Counted from the stretch's first letter, positions 11,160-23,446 are shown. The stretch is DNA of 64,000 bases from Nemopilema nomurai (GCA_003864495.1 PEDN01001352.1:1674001-1738000), one strand, 5' to 3'. The notes: generated by a model not told the origin, from the letters alone. Program-made: numbers and translations.

Positions 11160-13240
11160 TTAAATAAAAGTGTACCAATAGAGCATGTAGAGTCGTGCAA
11201 TCTCTCTGCGAAAGGACGAGTGCAAGTCGCGCACCTTTACTTGCTGTGGTGAATCGCTTCTAGCTAGTCCTTCGCTGGGAAGTTCTGATGCATCCAAGAA
11301 GCTATCATTGTGGGGCTCCGAGTGCAGAATTATTTTGCATTTTTTGCCAGGAAGTCTCAATTTGACTGCACATGGTCGAACTGCAAGTAATCATAGAACA
11401 CTTGCTTCATAGATTAAATCAAAACACTTTTTAGTCATTCAGAATCATTTATTGAAGCATAGTTTTTTCACAGGTTTAGACCCAACTTAATTAGTATCAA
11501 TAGACTCATAAATATAGCAAGTTTTTCAGTTAACAGGACTATGCTATATATTTATCATAAAAAACTTAAGTAGACCAACCAAGTAGTTTTTTTGCAATAA
11601 CAACACTGATTGAAAAAGACAAGCAACGTTTGAAAAGGTTGTTCGCTTTAATTCCGAATATTTATGGACCAATATGACCATATTGCCCCAGTAACTTGAG
11701 ACCTGGACAATGCCGACAAACCTACAAAATATTTTGAAAATCAACCTTTACATTAATTAGTCTGTATTTTTCTGAAATCTTTAAGTTTCTTTTTAGATTA
11801 GTTGTGGATATTTACAATGACATCAGAACTAAAACATAAAGTACCAGAAGCTTACTTTGAAGAAGATCTCTATCTCTCTCTCTCTTTCGGATTTTGCAAT
11901 AATTTAATGCGAGTTTTCCAAACAGTAGAATACCGATTTTGTTAACATCTATAAGTCTTTATCATTGCTGATATCCTGTCACTTATACATTTCCTTGTAA
12001 GTTAATGAAAGTTAGACAGAAAGCAAGTTGACTCAAAACAGCAAGTGTATGCCAGCAGAAAATTGGTATCTCTTGGGTGCTGCGGCTTGGTCATATCACT
12101 CACTTATGAGTTGTCTAGAAACTGCCAATGTAAACACGGAAACCTAGTTTTGGAGTGTCGACTGATGGGGAAATGCTAATACAGGAAGAATCGTGCTTCC
12201 TGCCCATTTGCTACCCTGGGTACCCACTTGCATGAGCAATGTATCAGCATTGACCGCATTCTTCAGAACATCTCCACGAAGAACAATGCTGTCTCAACAA
12301 GAAGATAGGAATGTTTCAATTTCTCGTTACAATTCGAAGCTAGATTTGCACCACATATACTAAATCTGCTAAGAGCAGCTCTGCATAAGTGATGTTCATG
12401 CATAGTATGCATGCATTTTTGTAAGATATTTGAAAGGCTGCAAAGGGTTTTAAAAAGCCTAATATTGCCAGACATCATAAAAACAAGGGACTCCAGTGTC
12501 GATTATCTCAGGACTGAAATGCCAGTTCCACCTGGTAAAGAGGAAAATCATTCAAATAAATCACAATATGACAGCAAAAGCAAGACAGTGAACAAGGCAT
12601 TAGAAAAAGCGCACGTCATTTTTTTACAATGACGAGAAAAGACCGAGATGCAACTACGACTAGAGTACAATTCGCGATCAACTTCCTCTATGAGCGAATG
12701 AGCATCAAAAGCGATGGAACAATAAACAGTTTAAAGACAATTCTGGACGCTTAAGTTTTGTTTTGCAAATGGTTGGGCAGGGATTCAATTTTGCAAATTG
12801 TTGAAAGCGAAGTGGCTCAAGGTTTCTAAGATGGAGAGCGTTGATATTAGAGACACAGGAACTGTGTATACATTCCAACTGAGGTTAATGACTCAAAAGA
12901 GCAAAGTAATCACGTACAATAATTTGGCATCTTCTTTAACACCAACCCCTCTCAGCTTGGAAACTGAAAGGGTGGTTTTTCACAAATTTCTGCGGTAGAA
13001 CATCATTGCAATAAAATATGAAAACATGGAAATTCTTTCAAATCAATTGCATACAAACCAACCTTATAGTCTGAAAATAACTTTAAGTGTCTATTTTCAT
13101 AGACGGCGCCACGAAATTGAGCCTTGGTAGCGCTAAAATCAAGGTTATTGACATAGGAGGACCCTCCTTGGTATTGTCCGATGCAAAAGGAAATTTTTGA
13201 AATTGAATCTTCCAGAGTGGCTAAAGATGAAGCTCCAGGA
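11160..13240 (-). CDS. Possible uncharacterised minus-strand gene (exon fragments)
   Basis: Two segments look like real exons but I cannot name or join them. Segment 13240-13063 is 178 nt, open from phase 2 to phase 0. It has a good acceptor (TTAAACTTTAG) and donor (AAG|GTTGGT) and encodes a protein-like stretch with SISKISFCIGQYQGGSSYVN and FRGAVYENRHLKLFSDYK. Segment 11380 down to a stop at 11160 begins after TTACTTGCAG and encodes KLRLPGKKCKIILHSEPHND, with a possible donor CAA|GTAAAG at 11241/11240. A third candidate lies near 12960-12900 (LRGVGVKEDAKLLY). The phases do not join directly, so further exons would be needed. No family is recognised. It could also be a decayed gene or transposon remnant. 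Confidence 0.25.
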
Positions 13241-14427
13241 CTAAAGTTTAACAAAATAAATACCATACCGCTCAGAATTGATAGTTCGATGATTCTAATT
13301 GGTTATTGATTCTTGCTAAAACTCTTGTGATAGACGGTGGGGAAAAGAAAAATGATGACCATTGGTTCAGATTGCACATCCCAATGATGTTGAATTGACT
13401 GAGAGAATTTTACTTCCTGAAAAGTGAAACACATGTGCATCTTCAAGCAATTCCTTTTGGGTAAGTATTATCGTACAAAAAAAGGTTTTAACTCCTGATG
13501 ATGCGGCGCCTGGAGGCATCTGGCATAAATACTAGCCACTAAAAATATCTTCTTAGAAAAATGAAGGAGAGGGGGGGGGGGCAAATGAGGGGGCTGACAA
13601 AAATTCTGGTGGGCCAAGGCCCCCTATACCCCCATAGAAACGCCACTGAAGTCCTGCAGCAGTCTTTACAAACAAAGACATTTTGCAAGAACCTTTTTAT
13701 AGTGGCAATTAATGCTTGCTACTTCACGTACTTCACACATTGTCATTGTTGCTAAAGTCATGTATCCAGTTTTATGTCTTTGCCTATTGTTGTGTAGAGA
13801 AACTGTGGAAATCTTTTATATTAATTTTGCTTTGATGCACATAGCCAACCTTGGTTCATCCTTACACTCGCTACTATCCTTTTAGTTGTTCCACTTTCTT
13901 TTAGCACGAAGTAACTTATATCTGAGCTCGACCTAATAACACTGTTATAGCAACAGACTCAATGATACTGGAAAAAAACGTACAATTACATCAAGGAAGT
14001 TAGAAAGTAAATATCCCGAGACAAGCAAGTAAAGCAAAGAGTGATAATCTTCCTCAATGTAGTATCGAAATATCTCAACAGATAAACTGAAAGAAGTAAG
14101 GAGAGCATGGTAGCTTGTATGCATGAAGAATGGCTAGTAACTAGCGTTTTCTATGAACATTCGGAGAAAAAGCATTTTTAAATTAAGCTTTCCATTGCAC
14201 AGTATATAGAAAGTTAATTAGACCGCAAAAAGACTTTTTGAGGGGTGGGGGAGGGAATTGCAAGTGGAAAACATCAAACATGTGGGGGGAGGGGGGTGGG
14301 GGGAAAAGTCATTTTCAATGGGATGAATGCGAGTGGCTTCCCTCCTTAATTGCTGCTACCACCTTAACTGGAAATTTTGATCATCAAACGCACCGTCCTT
14401 GTCGAGGGAGATTCGCAATTGGAGAGA
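13241..14427. other. Non-genic with G-rich runs
   Basis: The region contains G-rich tracts at 13567-13592 and 14238-14312 (GGGGTGGGGGAGGG, GGGGGGAGGGGGGTGGGGGG), possibly relics of the same repeat family seen at 3765. An open minus-strand stretch follows a possible acceptor near 13418 but ends at a stop before 13300. No gene is supported. Confidence 0.35.
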
Positions 14428-14484
14428 ATGTCTGCTAGTGACTCAAAACTAGATGCCAGCGAAGATGAATACCGACGGAATCAG
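14428..14484 (+). CDS. Candidate 5' coding exon (19 codons), possibly of TBP
   Basis: An ATG at 14428 opens MSASDSKLDASEDEYRRNQ and ends at a good donor (CAG|GTAATG) in phase 0. The first certain TBP exon, 16158, also starts in phase 0, so the two could splice directly. The acidic composition is not typical of TBP N termini, which vary widely between animals. It may instead belong to another short gene whose next exon could be near 15350-15440, where an open frame reads RNSYGYYPNSNGDDSEESHG. Transcript data would decide. Confidence 0.3.
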
Positions 14485-15884
14485 GTAATGTACTGCCTAA
14501 AATATAAGACCCTGGCTAGTGAATGATTTTATTCTTCTAATGCAATCATAATAACCGGGCTTTTGCGTGTGCCGATTATAGGCCTACTAGCCTTAAAATA
14601 TGGAGAACGCCACAACGGAACTGGAAAACATTTAGAGAAGCTAAAGAAATGTCGTCATTCAGCTGCACTTATATTGAGTTGTTCTTTAGGATGCATGTAT
14701 TTGAGCAACTATAAATTGCATCGTACAATTCATTTAACATTAGCCGTTCGAAAAAATCAATACTCTATCTATAATATGTAAAGTTCTCCCGTCCGGGCGA
14801 AAGCAGGCATTTTAAATGCTTTTAATAAAATCTATATACTTGTATTTTTAACCGAAAAATGTCACGAGTAATCATGGGTATAATACGAATACACTGCCAT
14901 ATGCATCAACGACAGTCTCGCATATAATCTTTATGCGAAACGTAGAAAATTAATATCCTGCTTTACAACTTTATTTTGAGAAATATTTTCTTCTATGGCT
15001 TTGTTAAAGCTTCAGAAGCTAGCCGGTCCCTCAATTGTAAGTCGTTCTTTTCATATAATTGAAGCTAGAATAAAGAAGATTAGGTACAATTTCTTTTAGT
15101 TTAGGAAAGTCATAAAATTAACAGACCCTCCTTATTTTCTCTTACTGGTGTGCATTCTAATTACATAATTCTGAGTCATAACAAGTGAACAAAACATAAA
15201 ATGAATGACCTGAATTAACATAATGCAAATTAGTGTATGAGTTCCAACATTATTTGATATCGCACATGTAGCAGATTTTGTTAGGGTTGCTAATACTAAA
15301 TCTTTTATGTCTTTTTTAGTTGGTAGTAAAAGTAGCTTTTGCTTTATGCCCAGAAAAGGAATTCTTATGGCTATTATCCAAATTCTAATGGAGATGACTC
15401 TGAAGAAAGCCATGGAAAAGTTTCCTTCCCCAATCCCTAAGTTAATACTTACTTGTCAAGTATTTAAGATGCCTTGTCAGCATCCTGTCTTCTTTTGTAA
15501 ACTGGTTAGTCTTCTCATTTCCTACTCTGGAAGACTGAGCTTTTTTAATTAAAGGGCACACCTCAATTTCTAAAAACTATGCCTCAGTTGCTATCAATGA
15601 AAACAGGACTTGGCTATCTGCACAAAAACTTAGCTGCATGCATTTAATGCATATGAAAAAGGACAGAAACTATTTTGGTGGGTACTAAGTTAACAGAAAA
15701 TGCCCGTAATTACTCTTAAAAGAATTATACCAATAGATTGAACAAAAGATATGACATATCAGAAGATTTAAAGATTTGAAAGGGCATTTAATGTTTTGAC
15801 CCTTTTACTTAATGATCGTCAGCTGTGCATGAGTCACAAACCATGTAGAATCTACTGATAGTTAAAGGGAATGACAAAGTGCAG

Positions 15885-16157
15885 ATGGAAAAAGAAAAAA
15901 AAAACATCTTGGCACGGTTTGTCAACATTTATCTTAGGAAGAGACGGAAAACAAAATTAGCAACAGCAGGAGTTGAAGGAGAGCCATCTAGTAAAATGGT
16001 ACGCCTTGAGAAAGGAAGGCAATTTGAAGATAAAGACTTTGAAGATTCAGATCAATTTGAGACAGGCAGTGAGTCTAATGACAGTGACTTTTTACATAGT
16101 TTGAGACTTTTGGTAGCCTCATTTATATTGTCATATCATGTAATTTTTTCTCAACAG
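15885..16157 (+). other. Open stretch directly upstream of the first certain TBP exon
   Basis: An open frame from ATG 15885, preceded by a CAG acceptor-like triplet, runs without stops into the TBP exon at 16158. It encodes a lysine-rich part and then an acidic part (KDFEDSDQFETGSESNDSDF). An internal GTGAGT donor at 16067 would leave phase 1, incompatible with the phase-0 start at 16158. The role is undecided: an unspliced alternative 5' exon, an exon of another gene, or chance. Confidence 0.2.
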
Positions 16158-19100
16158 ATTTCCCAGTCCTACTCAAACCAGCTTGTTGCTACTCAGAGCC
16201 CAATGCCTGGGACAACAACTGGCATATATTACCCAAATCCATCAGTTCAGCCTGTAACCCCTTTGGCACCAATGACCCCTATGACACCACTTTCTGCTGA
16301 AGCATCTGGTATTGTTCCACAGCTACAGTAAGTATTGAAGAGCACCCAAGTTAATGTTTAAATGCAGGCAGTGTTTTCTTATTTTGTTTAAAATCAAATT
16401 TGCATTCCTTGCTAGGTTGTTGGTGGCTTCAGTCTTTGTAATATGAAAAAAGGCTGCATGCAGCATTTTGCATGCCTTGATTACTTTTCGTGTGCGATGC
16501 GAACGGCTTTTTTACCGGTTGTTTCTCATCCCTCTTGTCAAGAATTGGGAGCTGCTTTTAAGGTTACCTTTGTGTTATAAACTGAGCAGAAATCAAGGAA
16601 ATTGGCAGAGAAACTGTTCTTGTTCTTTTTTAAAGATATAAATTTAACTAGTCACTTAAAGAAATCTGGATTAAAAAAAATTAAATTACCTGTCAACCCT
16701 ACCATCTGTCGAGAAATTGCCATGCAGCATCACTGACTTCAGTACCATTGCTAACATTATGAATATCTTAGCCGATATTCATAAAGAACAGAATTTGTAA
16801 TTGTAATTGGTGTCAGCTTTGGAATTAAGTTTACATTGAGTGATCTGTCGTATTAACTGTTAAGCGATCAGCTGTTGTTAAATCTCATATGGGAATACTT
16901 GAACAACACCTTGGAAAACGACAGAACTGCCTTTAACGACTTTCAGTTACAGCTAGCATAGGTTCCAAATCTTTGATTGGCTAAGACTTCTGATTACATT
17001 CAAATTCTTCATACCATATTGACCAATCAGAGTTCAAGAATTTGACAACAAACGTGTCTCGCAGCTAGATTTAGGCCCATTTTGCACGTTTTTACCACTA
17101 CCCACAAAAAAATAAACGTGTAAAATTTGTTGCAAGATAACCTAAATTTTTTTTTAAAAATCTAGTCTTTGATAAATTTAGAAAAAAACTGCCGTTGTAC
17201 TCAGTTAAAAATTTTCCGCGATCGTCAGTTACGAAGGCTTGAAGTTAGCAGTTCACCATCCCCCCAATGACAGCGAAAGAAGTTTGAAAATTCACACTGC
17301 TTGAATGTTAAAAGCTATTTTATCTACGTAATCAACAAATTAGAACTCACCATAACAAATACATGGCAATATCTTTGCATATCGGCAGGAATGTCTATGA
17401 AACTTACGTGGAAAAACGCTACATTTTACCAAAACAAAATGCAGCTCTTCTATCTCGTAAAATCGTAGTAGCATCAGCATCTCAACTAATGTAATCCGCT
17501 TAAACTTATTTTCAACTTTTTCATAATTACTTTTTGCACTCAGTTACTTCATATATTTCTTTTAAATACTTGTAAAACCAACGAGAAACTCATGTCCACT
17601 GCCAATCCACTGTTATCGCAATGCAGAAGCTGACGCGATTTGTAATCATAAAAAGGGCGGGAAAATCAAACATACGTCACTTGCGAAAATTTCTTTGTTG
17701 TGGCTGAAAAATTTTCGTTATACTCGCATGTAATTAAAATGGGAAAATTTTCAAAAAATTGCGCAAATGAAAGACACGACGTTTGGAGAAGTATGTCTCC
17801 ATTAATGGTTAATTTAAAAGCAAGAGTCGGCACTTCTAACCCTTTTTTCAAAGCTTTCAAGCAAAAGGATTCGAAGAGGGCAAAATATCACATCTGCACA
17901 GACTGTCTCAAAAAATGTTGGAAGAAACGCGAATTCACTTCTACTTTGCCAGAGATTATTGTGACAGCTTTTTTCTTGTTCAAGGCTTGTCTATGCACAG
18001 ATTTGTCTTCTGATGACATAGCATTCAATATGACAGAAAACAATTTGTTAGCACCTGCTGAAATGGCGGCAGTTTGCAATGCTTCAGGGTCAAATGGAGG
18101 CAGCTCATCACTTTTCCCATATCTTGACCACAAATGTTCTCTGAGAAGTTTTACTTCTGCCTGCAAGTCAACACTTTGGGAAACTGTCTCGGTGAGTTGA
18201 ATCAGTAGATCTGTTTGAATGTATGTAAATCTTTCTCCAACTTCTACAACACCTACTCCTTCAAGGTAATGTTCTTCAACTGGATATGTTGGGACAAACT
18301 TGACAAGAAACTCAGGAACAAGATAGAATGTTTCGCCTTTAACTGTTTTTGTCTGAAAATTCAAGGGCTTGGGACCTTCCTGAGAATCATCATCAATCTG
18401 ATTAAAGTCAGAAGCATTTTCATCTTTTATGCTGAAAGCTGATTCTGTATCTTGGGACTGAGATGATTCAGATTCAACATCAGCAATTGCATTCATCAGC
18501 TGAAAATCAGATAATATCATCTTTGAACATATTTTCTTAAGTTTATTTACCAAAATTTTGTAATTGAAGACTTCTTTCAACCCTGTAGTCAATTCATTTA
18601 ATTTCTTTTAAGGTCTGGTGCACAGTGGCATAAAACTTTTGCCTTCCGAAGCACCAGTTTATCAGAAAAATATATTTGCCCCCTCCCCCTAAAGTATCCT
18701 TAACAACCTCCCCTGAAAAATAGCTGAAGCCCCAAAAAAACTTCTTTATGCCTCAACAATATCTGCAGTCAACCAAAATATATATAGCTTTCTAAAATAT
18801 CTTTCGCCCCTTAAGATATATTCAACCACCTAAATAAATTTAGTAAATAGTACCCTCCCCCCAAAAAATGACCCCCGCTTTCCCCTGCAAATAACATAAT
18901 TATATCTAGAGCACCTTCCCCCTTAACCAGCCACATATTTAATATGTTTTTTATCTATTTGTATACTATTCAGAATATGATAGTTAAGTCTTACGGAAGC
19001 AAAAAGTATAAATAGACAAAGTCAAAAGTGGCAACAGGAAGTATTGTGTACTTGGTATGAAATTGGTATGAGCATTGATATTCTTGTTATTTGAATACTT

Positions 19101-22100
19101 ACTGTTGCATATGACGGGAGATTCTCGTATCTCTCTGGCAAAGTAGAAGTGAATTCGCGTTTCTTCCAACATTTTTTGAGACAGTCTGTGCAGATGTGAT
19201 ATTTTGCCCTCTTCGAATCCTTTTGCTTGAAAGCTTTGAAAAAAGGGTTAGAAGTGCCGACTCTTGCTTTTAAATTAACCATTAATGGAGACATACTTCT
19301 CCAAACGTCGTGTCTTTCATTTGCGCAATTTTTTGAAAATTTTCCCATTTTAATTACATGCGAGTATAACGAAAATTTTTCAGCCACAACAAAGAAATTT
19401 TCGCAAGTGACGTATGTTTGATTTTCCCGCCCTTTTTATGATTACAAATCGCGTCAGCTTCTGCATTGCGATAACAGTGGATTGGCAGTGGACATGAGTT
19501 TCTCGTTGGTTTTACAAGTATTTAAAAGAAATATATGAAGTAACTGAGTGCAAAAAGTAATTATGAAAAAGTTGAAAATAAGTTTAAGCGGATTACATTA
19601 GTTGAGATGCTGATGCTACTACGATTTTACGAGATAGAAGAGCTGCATTTTGTTTTGGTAAAATGTAGCGTTTTTCCACGTAAGTTTCATAGACATTCCT
19701 GCCGATATGCAAAGATATTGCCATGTATTTGTTATGGTGAGTTCTAATTTGTTGATTACGTAGATAAAATAGCTTTTAACATTCAAGCAGTGTGAATTTT
19801 CAAACTTCTTTCGCTGTCATTGGGGGGATGGTGAACTGCTAACTTCAAGCCTTCGTAACTGACGATCGCGGAAAATTTTTAACTGAGTACAACGGCAGTT
19901 TTTTTCTAAATTTATCAAAGACTAGATTTTTAAAAAAAAATTTAGGTTATCTTGCAACAAATTTTACACGTTTATTTTTTTGTGGGTAGTGGTAAAAACG
20001 TGCAAAATGGGCCTAAATCTAGCTGCGAGACACGTTTGTTGTCAAATTCTTGAACTCTGATTGGTCAATATGGTATGAAGAATTTGAATGTAATCAGAAG
20101 TCTTAGCCAATCAAAGATTTGGAACCTATGCTGTTACAGCTGCTTTGAAAATCTTCAAAACATAAGCAATTTTAAAAAAAATTTGTGACAAATTCTTTGT
20201 TTTTCATGTGCGATTGCACACCCCATATTACGAAGACTGTGGCTTGATATGGAAATCATTTAGGTGAAATCGTTTCCAATGTTTGAATTTAGCATCATGC
20301 CTTTTGGATTGGGAGTCAGCTAATGTCATATTCTGTCCATATTTTTTCTTGCTGGTTTTGTGCTTGCAGTCAATCTTTGTGCAAGCATGCCCATAGTGAC
20401 TAAATTTTTGGGAGGAATATTGCAGTATGCATTGTCAAAGACAAAAGCTGTTGTAGGGATTTCTGAAGCTTTCATTTTTGTCTTTTTAGGAACATTGTAT
20501 CCACTGTTAATCTTGGCTGCAAGCTTGATTTAAAAAAGATTGCACTACATGCAAGAAATGCTGAATATAACCCAAAGGTATGCATATTATGTTTTGTAGA
20601 TGTCGTGATTATGTGAATATTTAATTAGAATCAGTATTCAAAACTTGGTGAGTACTCCTATCAAGTTAGTGCTATTCTTGAAAAAGAAGAGAAACTTGTT
20701 GTAAGAAGATTTAATTTCTCATCAAAACCTCATAAAGCTTCTAGAAGTTTTTCTGTGACCATGGTAAGATCTTTCAATGTTTTTGAGATGCAAAATTGTG
20801 CATATTTGCAAGCTTTTATAGTGAACAAAATTTGTTGGTCATGTTTTAATGTTTGTATACTCCAAGGAGTGCGAGAAGAAAAGGTGCTTGAGTATTCAAA
20901 AATTATGCTTACACTGTTTCTTGCTGTTCAGATATTTCATTGTACTAGTGAATGCATCATTTAGAGAAGCTAATTTAACTTTTGCTAGACGTAACACACA
21001 GGGCATATTCTTGATCATGTGTTACTTTAATGTGCATGCTTTGTCAATGTTTTGGCCATTTTTTTACTTTGGTTGGTGACTTTTAAATATGTCATTGCAG
21101 GAAGCTTGGCGCATTTATTATTTCACTCCATTTTTCTAGAGATTCGCTGCTGTTATTATGAGAATACGAGAACCAAGAACAACCGCACTTATATTTAGTT
21201 CTGGCAAGATGGTTTGCACTGGAGCAAAAAGGTACATAATCTTTCCCTTTGTCAAGGAGACATTTTTTTCTTTCTTCTGTTTTGTTTCTGGCACAGCAGC
21301 TTTCATTGGGTATTGATAGTAGCCTTTGCAGAGAGCTGGCGATTGGGAAATTTTCGTGAAAAAACAAGTATGTGTCTGACTTCCCTGCAACATTGAAATC
21401 AATTTAGTTGACAATATCTCTTTTGTGTGAGCATGGAGGTGCTAGGTTTTAATGATGTTCTATTGCACACTTGACTTTCTGTATATTATTGATTTTGTAG
21501 TGAGGAGCGATCAAGAGTTGCGGCCAGAAAGTATGCAAGGGTTATACAAAAGTTAGGCTTTCCGGTAAGAAGCAAATTATTCTTTTTGACAAGTCTTTTA
21601 TTTTTCTTTGTAGAAGAGTTCAGGGATGATTGAAACACACTTTTTGTTGATTTTAAGATATCTGGTCATGCACTGAATGATATCATATTTTCTTGCTCAG
21701 GAATTTCAAGTTTTGAATTGACCAAGATTTCTGCAAAGTCTGAAAAGATTTTTTGTATTGGGTCATTTTTAGGCTAATTGCTACTTGAATATCTCAAGGC
21801 CAATTATTCTGTCCACTTAGATAAAGGTACTGCACTGAGTGATCTATAACACATTTGTTGCAAGAAATTGGTAGTTTAGTTGTACTTAAAATCTAAAAGC
21901 ATTTATTTGATCTGAAGCTGGCCTGATAGTAAGAATGAGAAAATCTGGACCAATATATAAGAGATCTTATATAATCCTTTAGCCTTAAGCGTTTCTTAGA
22001 ACACAGTCTTCATAAGATATTGGAGCCTTAAAACATCTTGAAAGTGGCTACTTTTTGTGATGCTTGGTGACTCATCCAGCTTCTGTATGTTTTTATTGTA

Positions 22101-23446
22101 CTAATGGTCTTTTAAATCTATAAAATATGTCCGGTGAATGGGCTTTGGTTCTCTGGCACGTGATTTCTTTATTCAAAGGGCTTTTTAAACTATGGGCACA
22201 ACTCTCACATTAAATAATCCTCAATGTTATCTAACGATTTATAATGCTTAATGCCGTTTGTGTATGTCTTGCTCTATTGCATTATTGTATCTAACCTTTT
22301 CAGGCAAAGTTCATCGAATTCAAAATTCAAAATATTGTTGGTAGTTGCGACGTGAAGTTTGCAATCAGATTGGAGGGCCTCGTTTTGGCTCACGCACAGT
22401 TCTGCAGGTTTGTTACAGTCATCGATCTTTCTTTCAGCTAGGTAATGGACATCGGCTCAGAATAATCAAAATAACCTGCAATTATTCTGGTTTTTAAGAC
22501 AAGTGTTTCATGTTTTCAAGCTTGCCAAGTTAGTTAAATGTTATTAGATCTGTTTATCAGATCAGATCTGCTACTCTCTATTTATAGTGCTTTGTTTAGT
22601 ACCTGCATAAGCTAGCTCATTTCCAGAATATTTCTATTTTCTCTATTAAATCCGGTTACCTAGGTCATGCTGCATGCCGTAATGGTCTTTTGTATGAGTG
22701 CGGTTTTAAGCGAACTTAGTTTACTGGCTATGTTACTTTTTTTAAATCTGCCTCTCGTTTTGCTAACAACACAGAAGAATGACGAAAGCTAAATAGTAGA
22801 CGGGAGATGGTATTGGTTTGCACGCTGCAGTCCAATTTTTATTGTTTTCTATGTTTGAATTCTGCAGATTGCTATTTTCTTTGTACTCCTTTTCACAACT
22901 ATTGTCTTGTTGCGAAAAATCAGTCTGTTATTCTGTTATAGTTGTACCCAGGTCCCCTCGAGCCAAAAACCTTTTGTCCCGTCTGCTGTATTTACTGTTG
23001 ATAAACCTAGGTATCTTTTGTAGCTATGAACCAGAATTATTCCCTGGACTTATCTTTCGCATGGCCAAGCCCAGAATCGTGCTACTGATATTCGTGTCCG
23101 GCAAAGTTGTCCTAACAGGTAAATGTGCACTCTATGTTAACTTTCTATCTTATGGTTGTTTTGAAGATTTCTTTCTATTATGTTACATTGCAGTAACTTG
23201 AAACTTAAAAAAAACCACCGAAATTAGGTTGCAGTTTTCAAGCAGTTTCTCAGGTCTCAATAAAGAGATATGTTTAGTATTACTTCATGCATCGTCTTTT
23301 GGTAGCAATTATGTCGCCAATGACATTTTCTGCCCATTGTACGTTTATAACGACGGTCTTCTTCCATAGGCGCGAAGGTGCGGTCAGAGATATACGAAGC
23401 CTTCGAAAACATTTATCCACTTCTAAAGGGATTCAAGAAGACCTAG
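16158..23446 (+). CDS. TBP: TATA-box-binding protein, complete core
   Basis: Exons 16158-16327, 20490-20577, 21140-21231, 21501-21564, 22304-22407, 23024-23118 and 23370-23446 join in phase. They give 229 residues ending GFKKT plus stop. The first 56 residues are a short linker rich in proline and threonine ([36 protein letters not shown]), lacking the glutamine tract of vertebrate TBP. The rest is the saddle of two imperfect repeats, each about 80 residues: [51 protein letters not shown], then [47 protein letters not shown]. The match to canonical TBP rather than TBP-like factors (TRF/TBPL) is close to full length. TBP binds the minor groove of promoters in TFIID, SL1 and TFIIIB. The true initiator exon is uncertain (see 14428 and 15885). 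The 4162-base intron 16328-20489 contains a whole DNA transposon. Confidence 0.95.
16955..17955 (+). repeat. Left terminal inverted repeat (1001 bp)
   Basis: This matches the complement of 19132-20132 at every segment compared, including a 9-T run, and both copies translate to the same open frames. Identity breaks after TGCCAGAGA (17955). Confidence 0.88.
17888..19348 (-). CDS. Transposon-encoded protein of unknown function, two exons
   Basis: Exon A, 19348-19103, starts at ATG ([16 protein letters not shown]). It encodes 82 residues including a basic C-x2-C segment, [17 protein letters not shown], and ends at a strong donor (ACA|GTAAGT). Exon B, about 18582-17888, follows the acceptor GACTACAG and encodes some 230 residues: an acidic, serine-rich part ([17 protein letters not shown]), then [37 protein letters not shown] and [20 protein letters not shown]. 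Its last 20 or so codons and stop lie in the left terminal repeat, antisense to the copy of exon A there. The donor is phase 0 and the acceptor needs phase 1, so either the donor four bases further on is used (GTAA|GTATTC) or a middle exon is missing from my model. The single C-x2-C could suggest a DNA-binding motif, but no transposase family is recognised. Confidence 0.5.
19132..20132 (-). repeat. Right terminal inverted repeat (1001 bp)
   Basis: This is the inverted partner of 16955-17955. It contains the first coding exon of the element's minus-strand gene and presumably that gene's promoter, since the exon starts about 780 bp in from the right end. Confidence 0.88.

Larger units (their letters stand above)
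16955..20132. mobile_element. Mutator-like DNA transposon, 3178 bp, 1001-bp terminal inverted repeats
   Basis: The element begins AGCATAGG (16955) and ends CCTATGCT (20132). It is bounded on both sides by GTTACAGCT (16946-16954 and 20133-20141), a perfect 9-bp target-site duplication. The inverted repeats span 16955-17955 and 19132-20132. They have equal length and no difference that I could find by eye. A 9-bp duplication with kilobase-long terminal repeats is characteristic of the Mutator/MULE superfamily; Merlin elements (8-9 bp) are the main alternative. The 1176-bp interior carries a minus-strand reading frame, but I see no catalytic DDE/D transposase, so it is probably non-autonomous or encodes an unrecognised factor. 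Near-identity of the repeats argues for recent insertion. It sits in the TBP intron. Confidence 0.85.

Noticed and set aside
17666..17860. Open frame repeated identically at 19227-19421
   Set aside because: It is the antisense shadow of the transposon's exon A in the two inverted-repeat arms, not a separate gene.
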